From assembly GCA_903929475.1 (NCBI GenBank), contig CAIYUV010000122.1, positions 1 to 64,000 on the forward strand: a stretch of 64,000 nt of DNA, read 5' to 3'. A program made the position numbers and the translations under genes. Of the stretch, positions 50,011 through 60,755 are shown in pieces (position 1 is the first letter of the stretch; each line of letters starts with the position of its first letter). Source of the stretch: an uncultured Spartobacteria bacterium (GTDB lineage: Bacteria; Verrucomicrobiota; Verrucomicrobiia; Chthoniobacterales; Chthoniobacteraceae). The notes under the pieces are model-generated. The model saw nothing but the letters and a program-made list of their open reading frames with translations, was not told the origin of the DNA and ran no database searches.

Positions 50011-51183
50011 TCACCGCGCGCTCGCCGATGCCAGCGAACGCAGCAGACGCGCGACCACCGCCTCCCGCCGCAGCAGGTGCGGCAACAATTTTCCCGGCAG
50101 AGCGCCGAGCAGCGGGATGTTCAATAAACGAAATAAACGCCCAGCCAGCCGCGATGGACGCACACCGCGCTCATTCGCGGACCGCCGCGCAGACTCGTAG
50201 GCAGCGACGAGATTTTTTTCCCCTGCGAGAATCAGCCGTGCAAGCGCGACGGCGTCCGCGATGGCCATGTTCGCTCCCTGCCCGCCGGCGGGCGTGACCG
50301 GGTGGATCGCATCGCCGAGCAGCACCGCGCCCTCGACGCCATAGCGCTCCGCGTGTCCCCACGGACGGCGAATGCGCGTGAAGCCGTGCGGAAATCCGCA
50401 CGCGCGCAATTCCTGCGGCACTTCGGCGGCGTGTGAAAAGATCTGCTCCAATTCCGCGGCAAGCACATCATCCGCGCAACCGGCGCGGACAACACCCAGA
50501 GCCGCCGCCGCCGCACCGGGCAATGGCATGACGCCAAACGCCATCAACCCACCGCCACGCTGCGCGGGAAAATACAGTCGCACCACGTCCGGTGCCCACT
50601 GTGCGGGCCACGGCAGCCCGCGCACGATGAACTCCACGGGAAACTCCCGGCGCTCAATACCAATGCCGCAACCCTCGAGCACCCGCGATTCACCGCCATC
50701 ATCGCCGACGGTGAGCGCGGCCTCCACCTCGAAGGTCTCGCCGTTTTCAATAACACGCGCCTGCAAACCGCACACGCGCATACCATCGCGCAGCAGTCCG
50801 ATCACTTCGACGCCACGCCGCACCTCTGCGCCGCAGATTCCGAGCAGGGTTTCGCGTGTGTGATTTGGCTGGGTAAGAAAAGGCTGCACGCCCGCGCGGG
50901 CGAGTGTCACGCGCGTGACGAACGGCTCGACGCGTCCGCCTTGATCCACGGTGATGCCCCCGAGCGGGCGCAGGCACTCGCTTTCCCAAAATTCGCGGGG
51001 CTTCAGTGCAAAAAGCGCAGCGGCAGCGGGTGGCCAGAGAACCTCCGGGCGCAAAAACGGCGGCGGCCCCTTTGCCCGCTCAACGATGAGCACGCGCTTC
51101 CCGCCGCGCACCAGCAGCGCCGCGAGCAGCGTGCCGCCGATGCCTCCACCGGCGATGACCACATCTGTTTGAATAACAGCCAT
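50011..51183 (-). CDS. FAD-dependent monooxygenase (UbiH/PHBH-like)
   Basis: DVVIAGGGIGGTLLAALLVRGGKRVLIVER; AVLLGDAIHPVTPAGGQGANMAIADAVALA. Confidence 0.9.
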   Translation of the reverse strand: MAVIQTDVVIAGGGIGGTLLAALLVRGGKRVLIVERAKGPPPFLRPEVLWPPAAAALFALKPREFWESECLRPLGGITVDQGGRVEPFVTRVTLARAGVQPFLTQPNHTRETLLGICGAEVRRGVEVIGLLRDGMRVCGLQARVIENGETFEVEAALTVGDDGGESRVLEGCGIGIERREFPVEFIVRGLPWPAQWAPDVVRLYFPAQRGGGLMAFGVMPLPGAAAAALGVVRAGCADDVLAAELEQIFSHAAEVPQELRACGFPHGFTRIRRPWGHAERYGVEGAVLLGDAIHPVTPAGGQGANMAIADAVALARLILAGEKNLVAAYESARRSANERGVRPSRLAGRLFRLLNIPLLGALPGKLLPHLLRREAVVARLLRSLASASAR

Positions 51184-51214
51184 GCGTGAAATCTCGTCTG
51201 AGGAAAACCCGGCG

Positions 51215-52582
51215 TCACGCTTTTGTCGCGGGCTTTCCAGGAGAACGGAGACGAATTTCAAATTCGGTGATTTCCTCGTCCGAGCGCAGCAATCGTAAAT
51301 CGCCACCCTGCGCTCGTGCGAGTTCGCGTGCGATGCTGAGGCCGAGACCGTGACCGACGCGCTGTTCGTCGCTCTCGCCGCGCGTGAAGCGGTTGAAAAT
51401 AATCGGCATTTTTTCGCCGGGGATCGGCGTGCCGGTGCTCGCGACGATAATGAATACGCCGTCCTCGTCGGTGCCTGCGCTGACGTTGATGAGCCCGCCG
51501 TCGCGATTATATTTCACCGCGTTTTCGAGAAGGTTCAGCAGCACCTGCTCGACGCGCGCCTCGTCGGCGATGGCAGGAATTTTTTCCGGCAGGTCGTGCT
51601 CGATGCGGAGTTTGCGCTGGGCGGCGAGGACTTCGGCATCTTCGAGACAACCTTCGATGAGTTGACGCAAATCGGTTTCCACCGCTTTGACGACAAGACG
51701 CCCGGCATCGGCGCGCGCGAGGAGGAGCAGACCCTCAGCCAGCGAGGAAAGACGGCGCGTCTGCTGGAGGAGTTCATCCAGCTCGCGACAATGCTCGGGC
51801 GAAAGGCCGGGCTGCCGCATGAGGGACTCGATGCACGAACGCATGACGGTGATTGGCGTCTTGAGTTGGTGTGATGCGTCGGATGAGAAGCGAACGGCTT
51901 GAGTATATCCTTTTTCGAGCTGCTCGAACGTTTTGTTGAGCACCTCGGTGAGTTCGTGGATTTCATCATTCGCAGCAGGCACAGGCAGCCGCTGGTGCAG
52001 ATCTTCCGTGGTGATGCGCCGCGCGGCATCGGTGATTTTTTTCACAGGCCGCAGAGCGCGGACGGCCACCAGCAGTCCGCCCGCGAGACTGAACAGCAGG
52101 ATCGCCGGCAGCGAAATGATGATGGCGTGTGAGACACGGGTGAGCGTGGCATCGTCATTCGCGAGCGACGCGCCGAGGTGGAGGGTGAGCGATTTGTGAT
52201 AGTAGGTGCCGACACGGTAGGGCCGTTCGCGGAAAGTGAATTCGTGCAACTCCGGCTGGCCGTCATGAAGGCCCGTGTCCTTGAGGTTGGGGGAGCGGTA
52301 GAGCGTCTGTTTGTTTGCGCCGATGATCTCGATCAAATGCGAGGCGGCGGACGGCGGCATGAGATCGTCCGCGATGAAAGTGCGCGCTTCAGCGGGGCCG
52401 CCGGGGCGTTGATCGAGGTTCCAAAAAATCTCGCTCGCCACGCGATCCATGCGCTGATCCAAAATCTCCATCAGTTCGTATTGGAGAAAGTAGCGGATGC
52501 CGAAGAGCGCAAGCCCCATCGCTCCGCCGGCCATCAGTGCGGACCAAAGCGCGACTTTGACCCGCAAGGGCAGTGCGCTCAT
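51215..52582 (-). CDS. Sensor histidine kinase with HAMP domain
   Basis: FSSDASHQLKTPITVMRSCIESL H-box; NLLENAVKYN; VGHGLGLSIARELARAQGG. Confidence 0.93.
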   Translation of the reverse strand: MSALPLRVKVALWSALMAGGAMGLALFGIRYFLQYELMEILDQRMDRVASEIFWNLDQRPGGPAEARTFIADDLMPPSAASHLIEIIGANKQTLYRSPNLKDTGLHDGQPELHEFTFRERPYRVGTYYHKSLTLHLGASLANDDATLTRVSHAIIISLPAILLFSLAGGLLVAVRALRPVKKITDAARRITTEDLHQRLPVPAANDEIHELTEVLNKTFEQLEKGYTQAVRFSSDASHQLKTPITVMRSCIESLMRQPGLSPEHCRELDELLQQTRRLSSLAEGLLLLARADAGRLVVKAVETDLRQLIEGCLEDAEVLAAQRKLRIEHDLPEKIPAIADEARVEQVLLNLLENAVKYNRDGGLINVSAGTDEDGVFIIVASTGTPIPGEKMPIIFNRFTRGESDEQRVGHGLGLSIARELARAQGGDLRLLRSDEEITEFEIRLRSPGKPATKA

Positions 52583-53256
52583 GCCGCCGGCGCTTCGATT
52601 TTATAGCCGACGTTGCGCACTGTCTGGATGAGCTTCACGGGGAAATCCTCATCCACCTTACGGCGCACGCGCTGGATATACACGTCCACGGCGTTCGTTT
52701 CGTCATCGAGCGCGCTCTTCCACACGTGCTCGCACAATTCCGTGCGCGTAAAGGCGCGGCCCATGTGGCGCATGAGGAAATTGAGCAGCCCGAATTCGCG
52801 CAGCGAGAGGTAGAGTTTGGTCGTGCCGCGAATCACATCGCGTGTGGTTTCATTCAACACGAGATCGCCGACGCGCAGCAGCGGCGAACTGTCGGTGCCC
52901 TTGCGCCGGGTGAGCGCATTCACACGGGCGATCAATTCCTCCATCGCAAACGGCTTCGGTAAATAATCGTCGGCGCCGAGATCGAGGCCGCTGATGCGGT
53001 CGGGCAGTTCGCCGCGTGCAGTGATGATGAGCACCGGCGTGGCGACGCTGCGGTTGCGGATGGCTCGGAGGATTTCGATGCCGTCGCAACCCGGCAGCGC
53101 CAGATCGAGAAGGATGATGTCAAACGGGCGGGTCGTTGCGGCTTTGAGACCTTCGTCGCCTTTGTGAATGGTCTCCACCGTGTGGCCCTCGGCTGTTAGG
53201 GCTTTCGCGATGTAACGGGCGATTTTTTCTTCGTCTTCGACTAGTAGTATTTTCAT
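52579..53256 (-). CDS. OmpR-family response regulator
   Basis: MKILLVEDEEKIARYIAKAL; DIILLDLALPGCDG; winged-helix C-terminus; ATGA overlap with the kinase. Confidence 0.94.
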   Translation of the reverse strand: MKILLVEDEEKIARYIAKALTAEGHTVETIHKGDEGLKAATTRPFDIILLDLALPGCDGIEILRAIRNRSVATPVLIITARGELPDRISGLDLGADDYLPKPFAMEELIARVNALTRRKGTDSSPLLRVGDLVLNETTRDVIRGTTKLYLSLREFGLLNFLMRHMGRAFTRTELCEHVWKSALDDETNAVDVYIQRVRRKVDEDFPVKLIQTVRNVGYKIEAPAA

Positions 53257-53394
53257 GGGAGGTGAGTGTTATTTTTCAAATACATGAGCAGTTTCCGCCG
53301 ATGTGCAATAACGGCGTTGATTGCTAACGAATTTTTTACAACTCCCGCACGAAGTCCTGACAACTCCGTTATCACAGTGCGCTACGTTCGCGGC

Positions 53395-54534
53395 ATGAAA
53401 ACAACACGCACACTAGCCATCGCCACGCTCGCTCTCTGCGGGCTTTCCTTCACCCACGCTTCGGACGCCAAGTCCGACCAGCCGGTAGTTTAAATCGCCA
53501 TCCTGCTCGATAACTCGGGCAGCATGAGCGGGCTGATCGCACAGGCAAAAACGCAGCTCTGGAATATCGTCAACGAATTCATCTCCGCCAAACAGGACGG
53601 CAAAGCGCCGCGCGTGCAGGTCGCGCTTTTTGAATACGGGCTGAATAATGCACCTTCGAATGTCGGCTATATCCACCAGCTTTCGCCGCTCACGGACGAC
53701 CTCGATAAACTGAGCGAACAACTTTTCTCCATCTCGCAGAAAAATGCCGGCAGCGAGGAGTATTGCGGCTGGGTCATCCGCGATGCGGTGGAGAAACTCG
53801 AATGGGACAATTCGCCGAAGACTTACAAGGCGATCTTCATCGCAGGCAATGAACCTTTCACGCAAGGGCCGGTGAAATACACCGTCGCGTGCAAGGCAGC
53901 GATCTCGAAGGGAATCATCGTGAACACCATCCACTGCGGCCCGGAAAACGAGGGCATCAGCGGCATGTGGAAGGACGCGGCGGCAATTTCCGACGGACGT
54001 TTTCTCATCATCAACCACAACGCGCAGGTCGCCGCGATCCCTGCACCGCAGGATAAGGACATCGCCGAATTAAACGCAAAACTGAACACGACCTACGTGG
54101 CCTACGGTGCAAAAGGTGCAGAAGGTAAAGGCAGGCAGATCGCTCAGGACGCGAACGCCGCTGCGGCACCGGCAGCCCCCGAAGTGATTGCCAAGCGTGC
54201 CGCGAGCAAAGCCTCCGCGAACTACGACAATGGTTCATGGGATATAGTGGATCGCGCAAAGCAGAAAGGCTTCGACATCAGCAAGGTCGCGGATGCGGAA
54301 CTACCGGAGGAAATGCGGAAGATGAGCGTGGAAGAGCGCAAGACCTACGTGGAAAAGAAACGCACCGAGCGCGAGGAACTCCAAAAGAAACTCAGCAGCC
54401 TCGCAGCCGAGCGCGACAAATACGTCGCAGAAAAACAAAAGGAGCTGAGCAAGAATCCGACGCTCGCGAGCGCAGTCACCACCGCCGTGCGCGAACAGGC
54501 GGAGAAAAAGGGCATGAGCTTCGAGAAGAAATAG
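53395..54534 (+). pseudogene. von Willebrand factor A domain protein interrupted by an in-frame TAA stop (53491-53493)
   Basis: Same frame before and after the stop: signal peptide MKTTRTLAIATLALCGLSFTHASDAKSDQPVV * IAILLDNSGSMSGLIAQAKTQLWNIV (MIDAS DxSxS). Confidence 0.75.
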
Positions 54535-54538
54535 CGGG

Positions 54539-55549
54539 CTATTTTAAGAGCCAGTCGGCCCAACCCGGCGACTCGGTAAGTTCAACTTTGTCCGCAGGCT
54601 GGCGCTGAAAAAACGCGGCGGCCTTCCACCGGGCGACGAGCTTCAGGCCTTGTTCGGGACCAATCACGCTGCACGCGGTCGAGATGCCCGCCGTCAGGCC
54701 GTCGCGGGCGATCACGGTCACGAGATTGTGGTCGGTGAGAGGCTGGCCTGTGCGTGGATCGAGGATGTGCGAGTAGCGCTTCCCGCCGATCTCCAGTCGC
54801 TGAAACCGATCTCCGCTCGTCGAAATTGCAGCATTCGCAATCTCCACGACAGGCGGCGCCGGTTTGGGCGCATCACCCTCCGCGTCGAGCGAACCAATCT
54901 CCACGCGCCAGCCTTTTCGGCCCGGCGGCGCGTCGCCCGCAACCGTGTCTCCACCAGCAGCCACTAGTGAAATAGGTAGTCCTTTTTCCTTCAACACTCT
55001 CACTGCCTGATCGCAAGCATAGCCCTTCGCGATGGAGCCGAGATCTAAGCGCATCTGTGGAGCGAGCAAATCCACTGTGCGCTTTTTTTCATCCAGTCGC
55101 ATTTTTTTAAAGCCAACGCGGTCTCGCATCTCCGCGACCAATTCTTGTGACGGCAGTTCCTTCTTCCGCCGTGCCCGCCGCCAAACGCTCGTGAGCGGCC
55201 CGCAAGTCACGTCGAATGCTCCATCCGTCTGCACCGCCAGTTTCTGCGCGCGTGATAGCACCGTCCACAAATCTTCGCTAACCTTCACCGCTTTGCCTCC
55301 GCCCGAGCTTTGCGAAAGTTTCGCCAGTTCGCTGTCGTCCTCGTAATCGCTGAAGATTGCATTCAACGCCTCGATGCGTGTGAACGCTGCATCCGCCGCT
55401 GCACTCGCATCACTTTCCTTTTCAGCAAAGATCGTGATCTGAAATGGAACTCCCATCTCCGCTTTCTCAAACGCAAACTTTTGCAATTCCACCGCCCTTG
55501 CAGAGAGCGCTGCGCAGATGGTGACAAGAAAGCGAATTGTTTTCAGCAT
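54539..55549 (-). CDS. apbE: FAD:protein FMN transferase (ApbE family)
   Basis: MGVPFQITIFAEKESDA; LDLGSIAKGYACDQAVRVL; AISTSGDRFQRLEIGGKRYSHILDPRTGQPL. Confidence 0.9.
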   Translation of the reverse strand: MLKTIRFLVTICAALSARAVELQKFAFEKAEMGVPFQITIFAEKESDASAAADAAFTRIEALNAIFSDYEDDSELAKLSQSSGGGKAVKVSEDLWTVLSRAQKLAVQTDGAFDVTCGPLTSVWRRARRKKELPSQELVAEMRDRVGFKKMRLDEKKRTVDLLAPQMRLDLGSIAKGYACDQAVRVLKEKGLPISLVAAGGDTVAGDAPPGRKGWRVEIGSLDAEGDAPKPAPPVVEIANAAISTSGDRFQRLEIGGKRYSHILDPRTGQPLTDHNLVTVIARDGLTAGISTACSVIGPEQGLKLVARWKAAAFFQRQPADKVELTESPGWADWLLK

Positions 55550-55553
55550 CGGC

Positions 55554-58103
55554 TCAAAGCAGATTCATCTGTGGCGGCATCGCCTGCATTGCTTTCTCAG
55601 CTGCCTTTTTTCCGCGTGGTTTGCCGTGTTTTTTTGGCGCTGGCGCTTCCGCGAGCATGGGTTTGCCGTCAGCGGTGAGTTCGTGCTGCTCGAGGTTGGA
55701 GAGGATTTCTTTTGCGCGTGCGATGACGCGCGCGGGGAGACCGGCGAGGCGGGCGACTTGGATGCCGTAGCTTTTGTCCGCGCCACCGGCGACGATTTTG
55801 CGGAGGAAGATGATCGCGTCGTTCCATTCGCGGACTGCGATGTGCCAGTTTTTCACGCTGCTGCGGGTGAGCGCGAGTTCGGTGAGTTCGTGGTAGTGCG
55901 TGGCGAAGAGCGTGCGGCACTTGGGTTCGTCGTGGAGAAATTCGGCGACGCTCCACGCGATGCTGAGGCCGTCAAACGTGCTCGTGCCGCGGCCGATTTC
56001 ATCAAGGATGACGAGGCTGCGCGCGGTGGCATTGTTGCAGATGTTGGCGGTTTCGTTCATCTCGACCATGAAGGTGCTCTGCCCGCGCGAGAGATCGTCG
56101 TTCGCACCAACGCGGGTGAAAATGCGGTCGGCGATTCCGATTTCCGCCTGCTTCGCGGGAACCCACGAGCCGATTTGCGCCATGAGGACGAGCAGCGCGA
56201 CCTGGCGGATGTAGGTGCTTTTGCCGGCCATGTTCGGGCCTGTGATGATGAGTAGCCGGTTCGCGGTTTCGTCGAGCGATGTGTCGTTGGGGACGAATTT
56301 TTCCTCCACGAGCGATTGATCCAAAACGGGGTGGCGTCCGTCGGTGATGCGGATGCGAAGTTCGTCGCTGAGTTGCGGGCGGCAGTAGCCGAAAAGGCGC
56401 GCGGTTTCCGCGAGGCCGGCGATGACATCGAGCGTGGCGACGGCGGATGCTGTGGCTTGTAGCGGGGTGAGTTCGCGCAGGACTTCGTCGCGGAGCTGGA
56501 GGAAGAGTTCGTATTCGAGCGCCTGCGAACGTTCGTCGGCACCGAGGATTTTGCTTTCGACCTCCTTCAACTCCGGCGTGATGAAGCGCTCGCCGTTGGC
56601 GATGGTTTGCTTGCGGTGCCACGTGGGCGGGACGGAACTGAGATTGGATTTTGTGACTTCGATAAAATAGCCAAAGACGCTCGTGTAACGGATTTTCAGC
56701 GACTTGATTCCGGTCTCCTCGATGGTTTTTTGTTGAAGCTGGGCCATCCAATCCTTGCCGGCGCGCGAGGCGTGGCGGAGTTCGTCGAGCGGGGCGTGGT
56801 AGCCGTCGCGGAAGATGCCGCCTTCCTTGGTCATCGCAGTCGGTTCGTCCACCATGGCTTTTGTCAAAAGCTCGACGATGTGCGGGAGCGTGTGCAGGTC
56901 GGCGTGGATGCTTGCGGCCAGTTGCAGATTACCGCTGGGTGCGGACGATGTGACAAGCGCATCCGGCCCTCGCAGGAGCGATTCGAGGTCGGTGCGAAGC
57001 TGCGGGATTTGTTCGAGCGAAGTGCGGAGGACTTGCAGGTCGCGCGCATTTCCGCCGGTTTGTGTGAGGCGACCGATGGTGCGCTCAAGATCGCGGATGC
57101 CTTTCAAAGTTTCGCGCAAATTTCCGAGGATGAATGGCTCGGCAATGAAGCGGCCGATGAGTTCCTGCCGTGCGTGGAGCACGGCGAGATCGCAGAGCGG
57201 ATGGAGAATCCAGTCACGCATCTTGCGCGCGCCCATCGGCGTGTGCGTGCGGTCCAGACAGCCAAGCAGCGAGGTGTCGCGGCCGCCGCCACGCGCGACG
57301 ACGAGTTCGAGGTTCGCCTGCGTTGCGGCGTCCACGATCATGAACTGCGAATTGCGATATGCAGCGAGCCGGGTGATGTGGCTGAGCGAGCGGCGCAGTT
57401 CTTTTAAATAGTTGATGATGGCGCCCGCCGCGCACTGCGCCGCCGGCATTTCGGCACAGCCAAATCCATCGAGCGACTGCACTTTGAAATGATCGCGCAG
57501 CGTGTAGTAGGCGTGGTCGGCGAGAAACGTGTAGCCGTCGCGGAGCTGGATGCCGTGAATTTCGCGGTAAAGCGCGGCGTGCTCGTCGCTCACGATCACC
57601 TCGGCGGGCTGGACGCGCGCGATTTCGTCGGCGAGCGCGGCGTCATCGGCAAGCTCGGTGAAGCGGAAATCGCCGGTGGTGAGATCCACAAATGCAAAAC
57701 CGTGCGCGCCTTTTTCGCCGGGATGAATTGCGGCGAGGAAGTTGTTCCGTTTCGCATCCAGCATCTGCAAATCTGCGACGGTGCCCGGCGAGACGATATG
57801 GGTGATCTCGCGCTGGACGATCTGCCCCGGCTTCGGCTCGCTCACCTGGTCGCAAATCGCGACGCGCTTCCCCGCTTTGATCAGCCGCCTCATGTAGCCA
57901 TCGCACGCGTGATGCGGGATGCCGCACATCGGCGTGCCGTTTCGCTTCGTGAGCGCGACATTGAGGATCGCTGAGGCCTCCTTGGCGTCTTCAAAGAACA
58001 TCTCGTAAAAGTCGCCGAGCCGGAAAAGCAGCAGGGTATCCGGCGGCAAAGTGCGCCGGATGCCTTGGTATTGCTGCATCATCGGGGTCAGGTGTTCGGA
58101 CAT
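55554..58103 (-). CDS. mutS: DNA mismatch repair protein MutS
   Basis: TPMMQQYQGIRRTLPPDTLLLFRLGDFYEMFFEDA; ITGPNMAGKSTYIRQVALLVLMAQIGSWVPA; LDEIGRGTSTFDG. Confidence 0.98.
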   Translation of the reverse strand: MSEHLTPMMQQYQGIRRTLPPDTLLLFRLGDFYEMFFEDAKEASAILNVALTKRNGTPMCGIPHHACDGYMRRLIKAGKRVAICDQVSEPKPGQIVQREITHIVSPGTVADLQMLDAKRNNFLAAIHPGEKGAHGFAFVDLTTGDFRFTELADDAALADEIARVQPAEVIVSDEHAALYREIHGIQLRDGYTFLADHAYYTLRDHFKVQSLDGFGCAEMPAAQCAAGAIINYLKELRRSLSHITRLAAYRNSQFMIVDAATQANLELVVARGGGRDTSLLGCLDRTHTPMGARKMRDWILHPLCDLAVLHARQELIGRFIAEPFILGNLRETLKGIRDLERTIGRLTQTGGNARDLQVLRTSLEQIPQLRTDLESLLRGPDALVTSSAPSGNLQLAASIHADLHTLPHIVELLTKAMVDEPTAMTKEGGIFRDGYHAPLDELRHASRAGKDWMAQLQQKTIEETGIKSLKIRYTSVFGYFIEVTKSNLSSVPPTWHRKQTIANGERFITPELKEVESKILGADERSQALEYELFLQLRDEVLRELTPLQATASAVATLDVIAGLAETARLFGYCRPQLSDELRIRITDGRHPVLDQSLVEEKFVPNDTSLDETANRLLIITGPNMAGKSTYIRQVALLVLMAQIGSWVPAKQAEIGIADRIFTRVGANDDLSRGQSTFMVEMNETANICNNATARSLVILDEIGRGTSTFDGLSIAWSVAEFLHDEPKCRTLFATHYHELTELALTRSSVKNWHIAVREWNDAIIFLRKIVAGGADKSYGIQVARLAGLPARVIARAKEILSNLEQHELTADGKPMLAEAPAPKKHGKPRGKKAAEKAMQAMPPQMNLL

Positions 58104-58244
58104 CGGGGAAGCAGACTAGCGGCTGGCGATTCGCGGGCAAGCAGAGGCACGAAAGGTGTGATTTTTTTCTCAAAATCGTATGGCGCAGCCCGAGATGCTC
58201 CACTTGCAATGTAATTACCCACCTGTATTGTCCCGCACCTTTCT

Positions 58245-60689
58245 ATGCGCCACTGGCTGCACTTTATCCTCAGCTTTATTTCTCTGACCCTCGTTCACGG
58301 GCAGGCGTTTTTACCTTTTCCAACAAATTTTCCGCCCAGTTTTTCCTTTGATGAAACTTACCGAGACGAAGTGATCGGAGACCCGTTCTCTCCGGGTGAT
58401 TATCTCACGAGATCACGGGGCACCATCACAATCGGCGCCACCGGTTCGCTGGATGGTTTTGATGTCAGCAACCCTGATAATCTGGATATTTTCAGCCCTT
58501 ACGAAATTACCATTGGCGAGTTCACCATGAGCGGAACCCTCGGAGACGATCCAGATTACGACCCTCTCGACAGCAAACACAATCGTTCGATCACCATCCC
58601 AGTTCTGGGCTACGACGACAATGGGAACGAAGTGAATGCAGGCTCCATGAATATCGCGTGGACATCCGCACGAGTGAACTTTTCTTTCAGCGTATCAGAC
58701 CCGCTTCTCTATGGAGTTGATCAGCCTTTAACATCGGTTGTCAGTGGCGACTACTACCCCGATGTGAACGAGCCGAGCATTAATCGAAATGATCTTCTGG
58801 CAAAGATGGTATTCGGTCCTTTTGGTATGGATATAAGGAGCTGCTACATCCTTGGCAGCGCAAGCGCCAAGCCTGATCCGCAGGGCCGTGTAACGGACAA
58901 CCTCTCGGATGTTCATGTCTATGGGGCGATTGATAGTATTGCTCCGATAGTGACAATTACCCAGCCAGCCGCCAATGCAATCGTGACCACCAATGACGTC
59001 ACTGTGGACGGCAAATACAATATCGTGGGCAAGGCTTCGGATACGCGTTCCATCTTTGGTCAGACAATGCCGGGTGCTGTTGATACCGTGGAGGTGCAGG
59101 TCGGCACACAGGCAAATCCAGGGACTTTTATGTTGGCACAACTCGATAATGCCGGAAACTGGATATTGCCAAACGCCCAACTCGACCCCGGAAAAAACCG
59201 CGTCTCCGTGCGCGCCACGGACATAGACGGTAATGCGATCACCACAGCACCGAGGGAGTTCACTTTTAGCAAGCAGGGCACCATATCCGTCACTTGCGCC
59301 GCGACAGGCTACAGCATGGCTGACAACGGAAAGGTCGCAGGCACGGTCACCGGTGCATTTTTCGTATCGCCGGGCAAAAAAATCACGATGGTCGTCGGTC
59401 AGGTGCCTTTTCAGGATTCGCGCGGCGGCGTGACGGCCGGCCAGATTTTTTCGGTAAAAGCCACACCCGCACCCGGCTCGGTTTTCAACGGGTGGGTGGG
59501 GAAAATCAACAACGTCACCGTGCTGACCGCAGTCACCGAGACGCTCGATTTCGAGACAAAACCAAATTTGGTTCTTACGGCCAATTTCGTTCCCGATCCC
59601 TTCATCACCAACATTCGCGGCAGTTACTATGGACTTGTCACTGGCGGCAGCGCGGTCGAGCGGGGATTGTTCAAGCTAGTCCTCTCAAAATCCGGTCTTT
59701 TTACGGGCACTGTGCAAATCGGCACCCTTACGTTCCCGCTCAAGGGCAAGATTCTCGGCAACGGGTTTTGGACAACCACCATCAAGAAAAAGGGCGGTGC
59801 TGCATACACCATCACATTGAACCTCACCTTGAGCCAGGCCGGAGACCGGCAGATCAGCGGTGCCGTCACAGCCACCGGTATCAATTCCACAATCACTGCG
59901 GACCTCAATGACTGGCACAAACCCAAGGGCGTTGACCTTGGCAAAGTTTCCGATGCTTATGCGGGATTTTACAACGTGCTCATGCCCCCGGCACTCACCA
60001 ACAACGACGCGAACTTCCCAACTGGAATTGGTTATGGTCGTGCGAACATTGGCAAGCTCGGCACTGTGAAATTCGTAGGCAAATTCGGGGACGGCTCGCC
60101 TGTAACAGCGGGCACCAAACTCGCCAAGCGCAATTCGGGCGCTGTAGTTTTCCCATTATTTTTTGCGCTGGATAAATTGCACGGCAATGTTTCCGGACTC
60201 GTAACCTATGACAATACACAGCCTAGCAGCGATCTGACGGCATCCCTAGACTGGGCCGAGCCGCTCACCACAGGCGCAGACCCGGATCCATTCATCGGAA
60301 ATATCGCGCTTCACGGCTCCCACTACGTAAAGCCCGCTTCCAATACACGCATCATTCTTCAATCAACAGGCGGCATCGGAAAATTATCTCTCGCAGCGCC
60401 ATCATACACAAAACCGGCCAAACCGCCGGCCGTGGATCTTGCCCTGAATTTCAATGCCGCGACGCTCGATGCCACAAAGCAAAGCGTCGGGCCACTCGGG
60501 GCGGAATTGGTAACACTCAAATTCAATACAAGCACCGGTCTTTTCACCGGCAGCTACAAGGATGCCCTGCTGAAAAAAGTCATTCCATTCTCTGGAGCAG
60601 CTTCACGCAAGGCAAACAGCGGGGCAGGCGAAGCGGGTGGTGTTTTTTTGCGTGGCAACAGTTCAGGTAGCATTCGTTTTGGACCATAG
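58245..60689 (+). CDS. Large secreted surface protein with repeated beta-rich modules
   Basis: Signal peptide; Ig-like segment; VKATPAPGSVFNGWVG InlB-B-like; YYGLVTGGSAVERGLFKLVLSKSGLFTGTVQ module. Confidence 0.65.
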   Translation: MRHWLHFILSFISLTLVHGQAFLPFPTNFPPSFSFDETYRDEVIGDPFSPGDYLTRSRGTITIGATGSLDGFDVSNPDNLDIFSPYEITIGEFTMSGTLGDDPDYDPLDSKHNRSITIPVLGYDDNGNEVNAGSMNIAWTSARVNFSFSVSDPLLYGVDQPLTSVVSGDYYPDVNEPSINRNDLLAKMVFGPFGMDIRSCYILGSASAKPDPQGRVTDNLSDVHVYGAIDSIAPIVTITQPAANAIVTTNDVTVDGKYNIVGKASDTRSIFGQTMPGAVDTVEVQVGTQANPGTFMLAQLDNAGNWILPNAQLDPGKNRVSVRATDIDGNAITTAPREFTFSKQGTISVTCAATGYSMADNGKVAGTVTGAFFVSPGKKITMVVGQVPFQDSRGGVTAGQIFSVKATPAPGSVFNGWVGKINNVTVLTAVTETLDFETKPNLVLTANFVPDPFITNIRGSYYGLVTGGSAVERGLFKLVLSKSGLFTGTVQIGTLTFPLKGKILGNGFWTTTIKKKGGAAYTITLNLTLSQAGDRQISGAVTATGINSTITADLNDWHKPKGVDLGKVSDAYAGFYNVLMPPALTNNDANFPTGIGYGRANIGKLGTVKFVGKFGDGSPVTAGTKLAKRNSGAVVFPLFFALDKLHGNVSGLVTYDNTQPSSDLTASLDWAEPLTTGADPDPFIGNIALHGSHYVKPASNTRIILQSTGGIGKLSLAAPSYTKPAKPPAVDLALNFNAATLDATKQSVGPLGAELVTLKFNTSTGLFTGSYKDALLKKVIPFSGAASRKANSGAGEAGGVFLRGNSSGSIRFGP

Positions 60690-60755
60690 CACTCAGCGGC
60701 TATTTCAATCCTTCTGTCACACGCTTGTTGCATACCGACACTTGACCTGCTGGCA

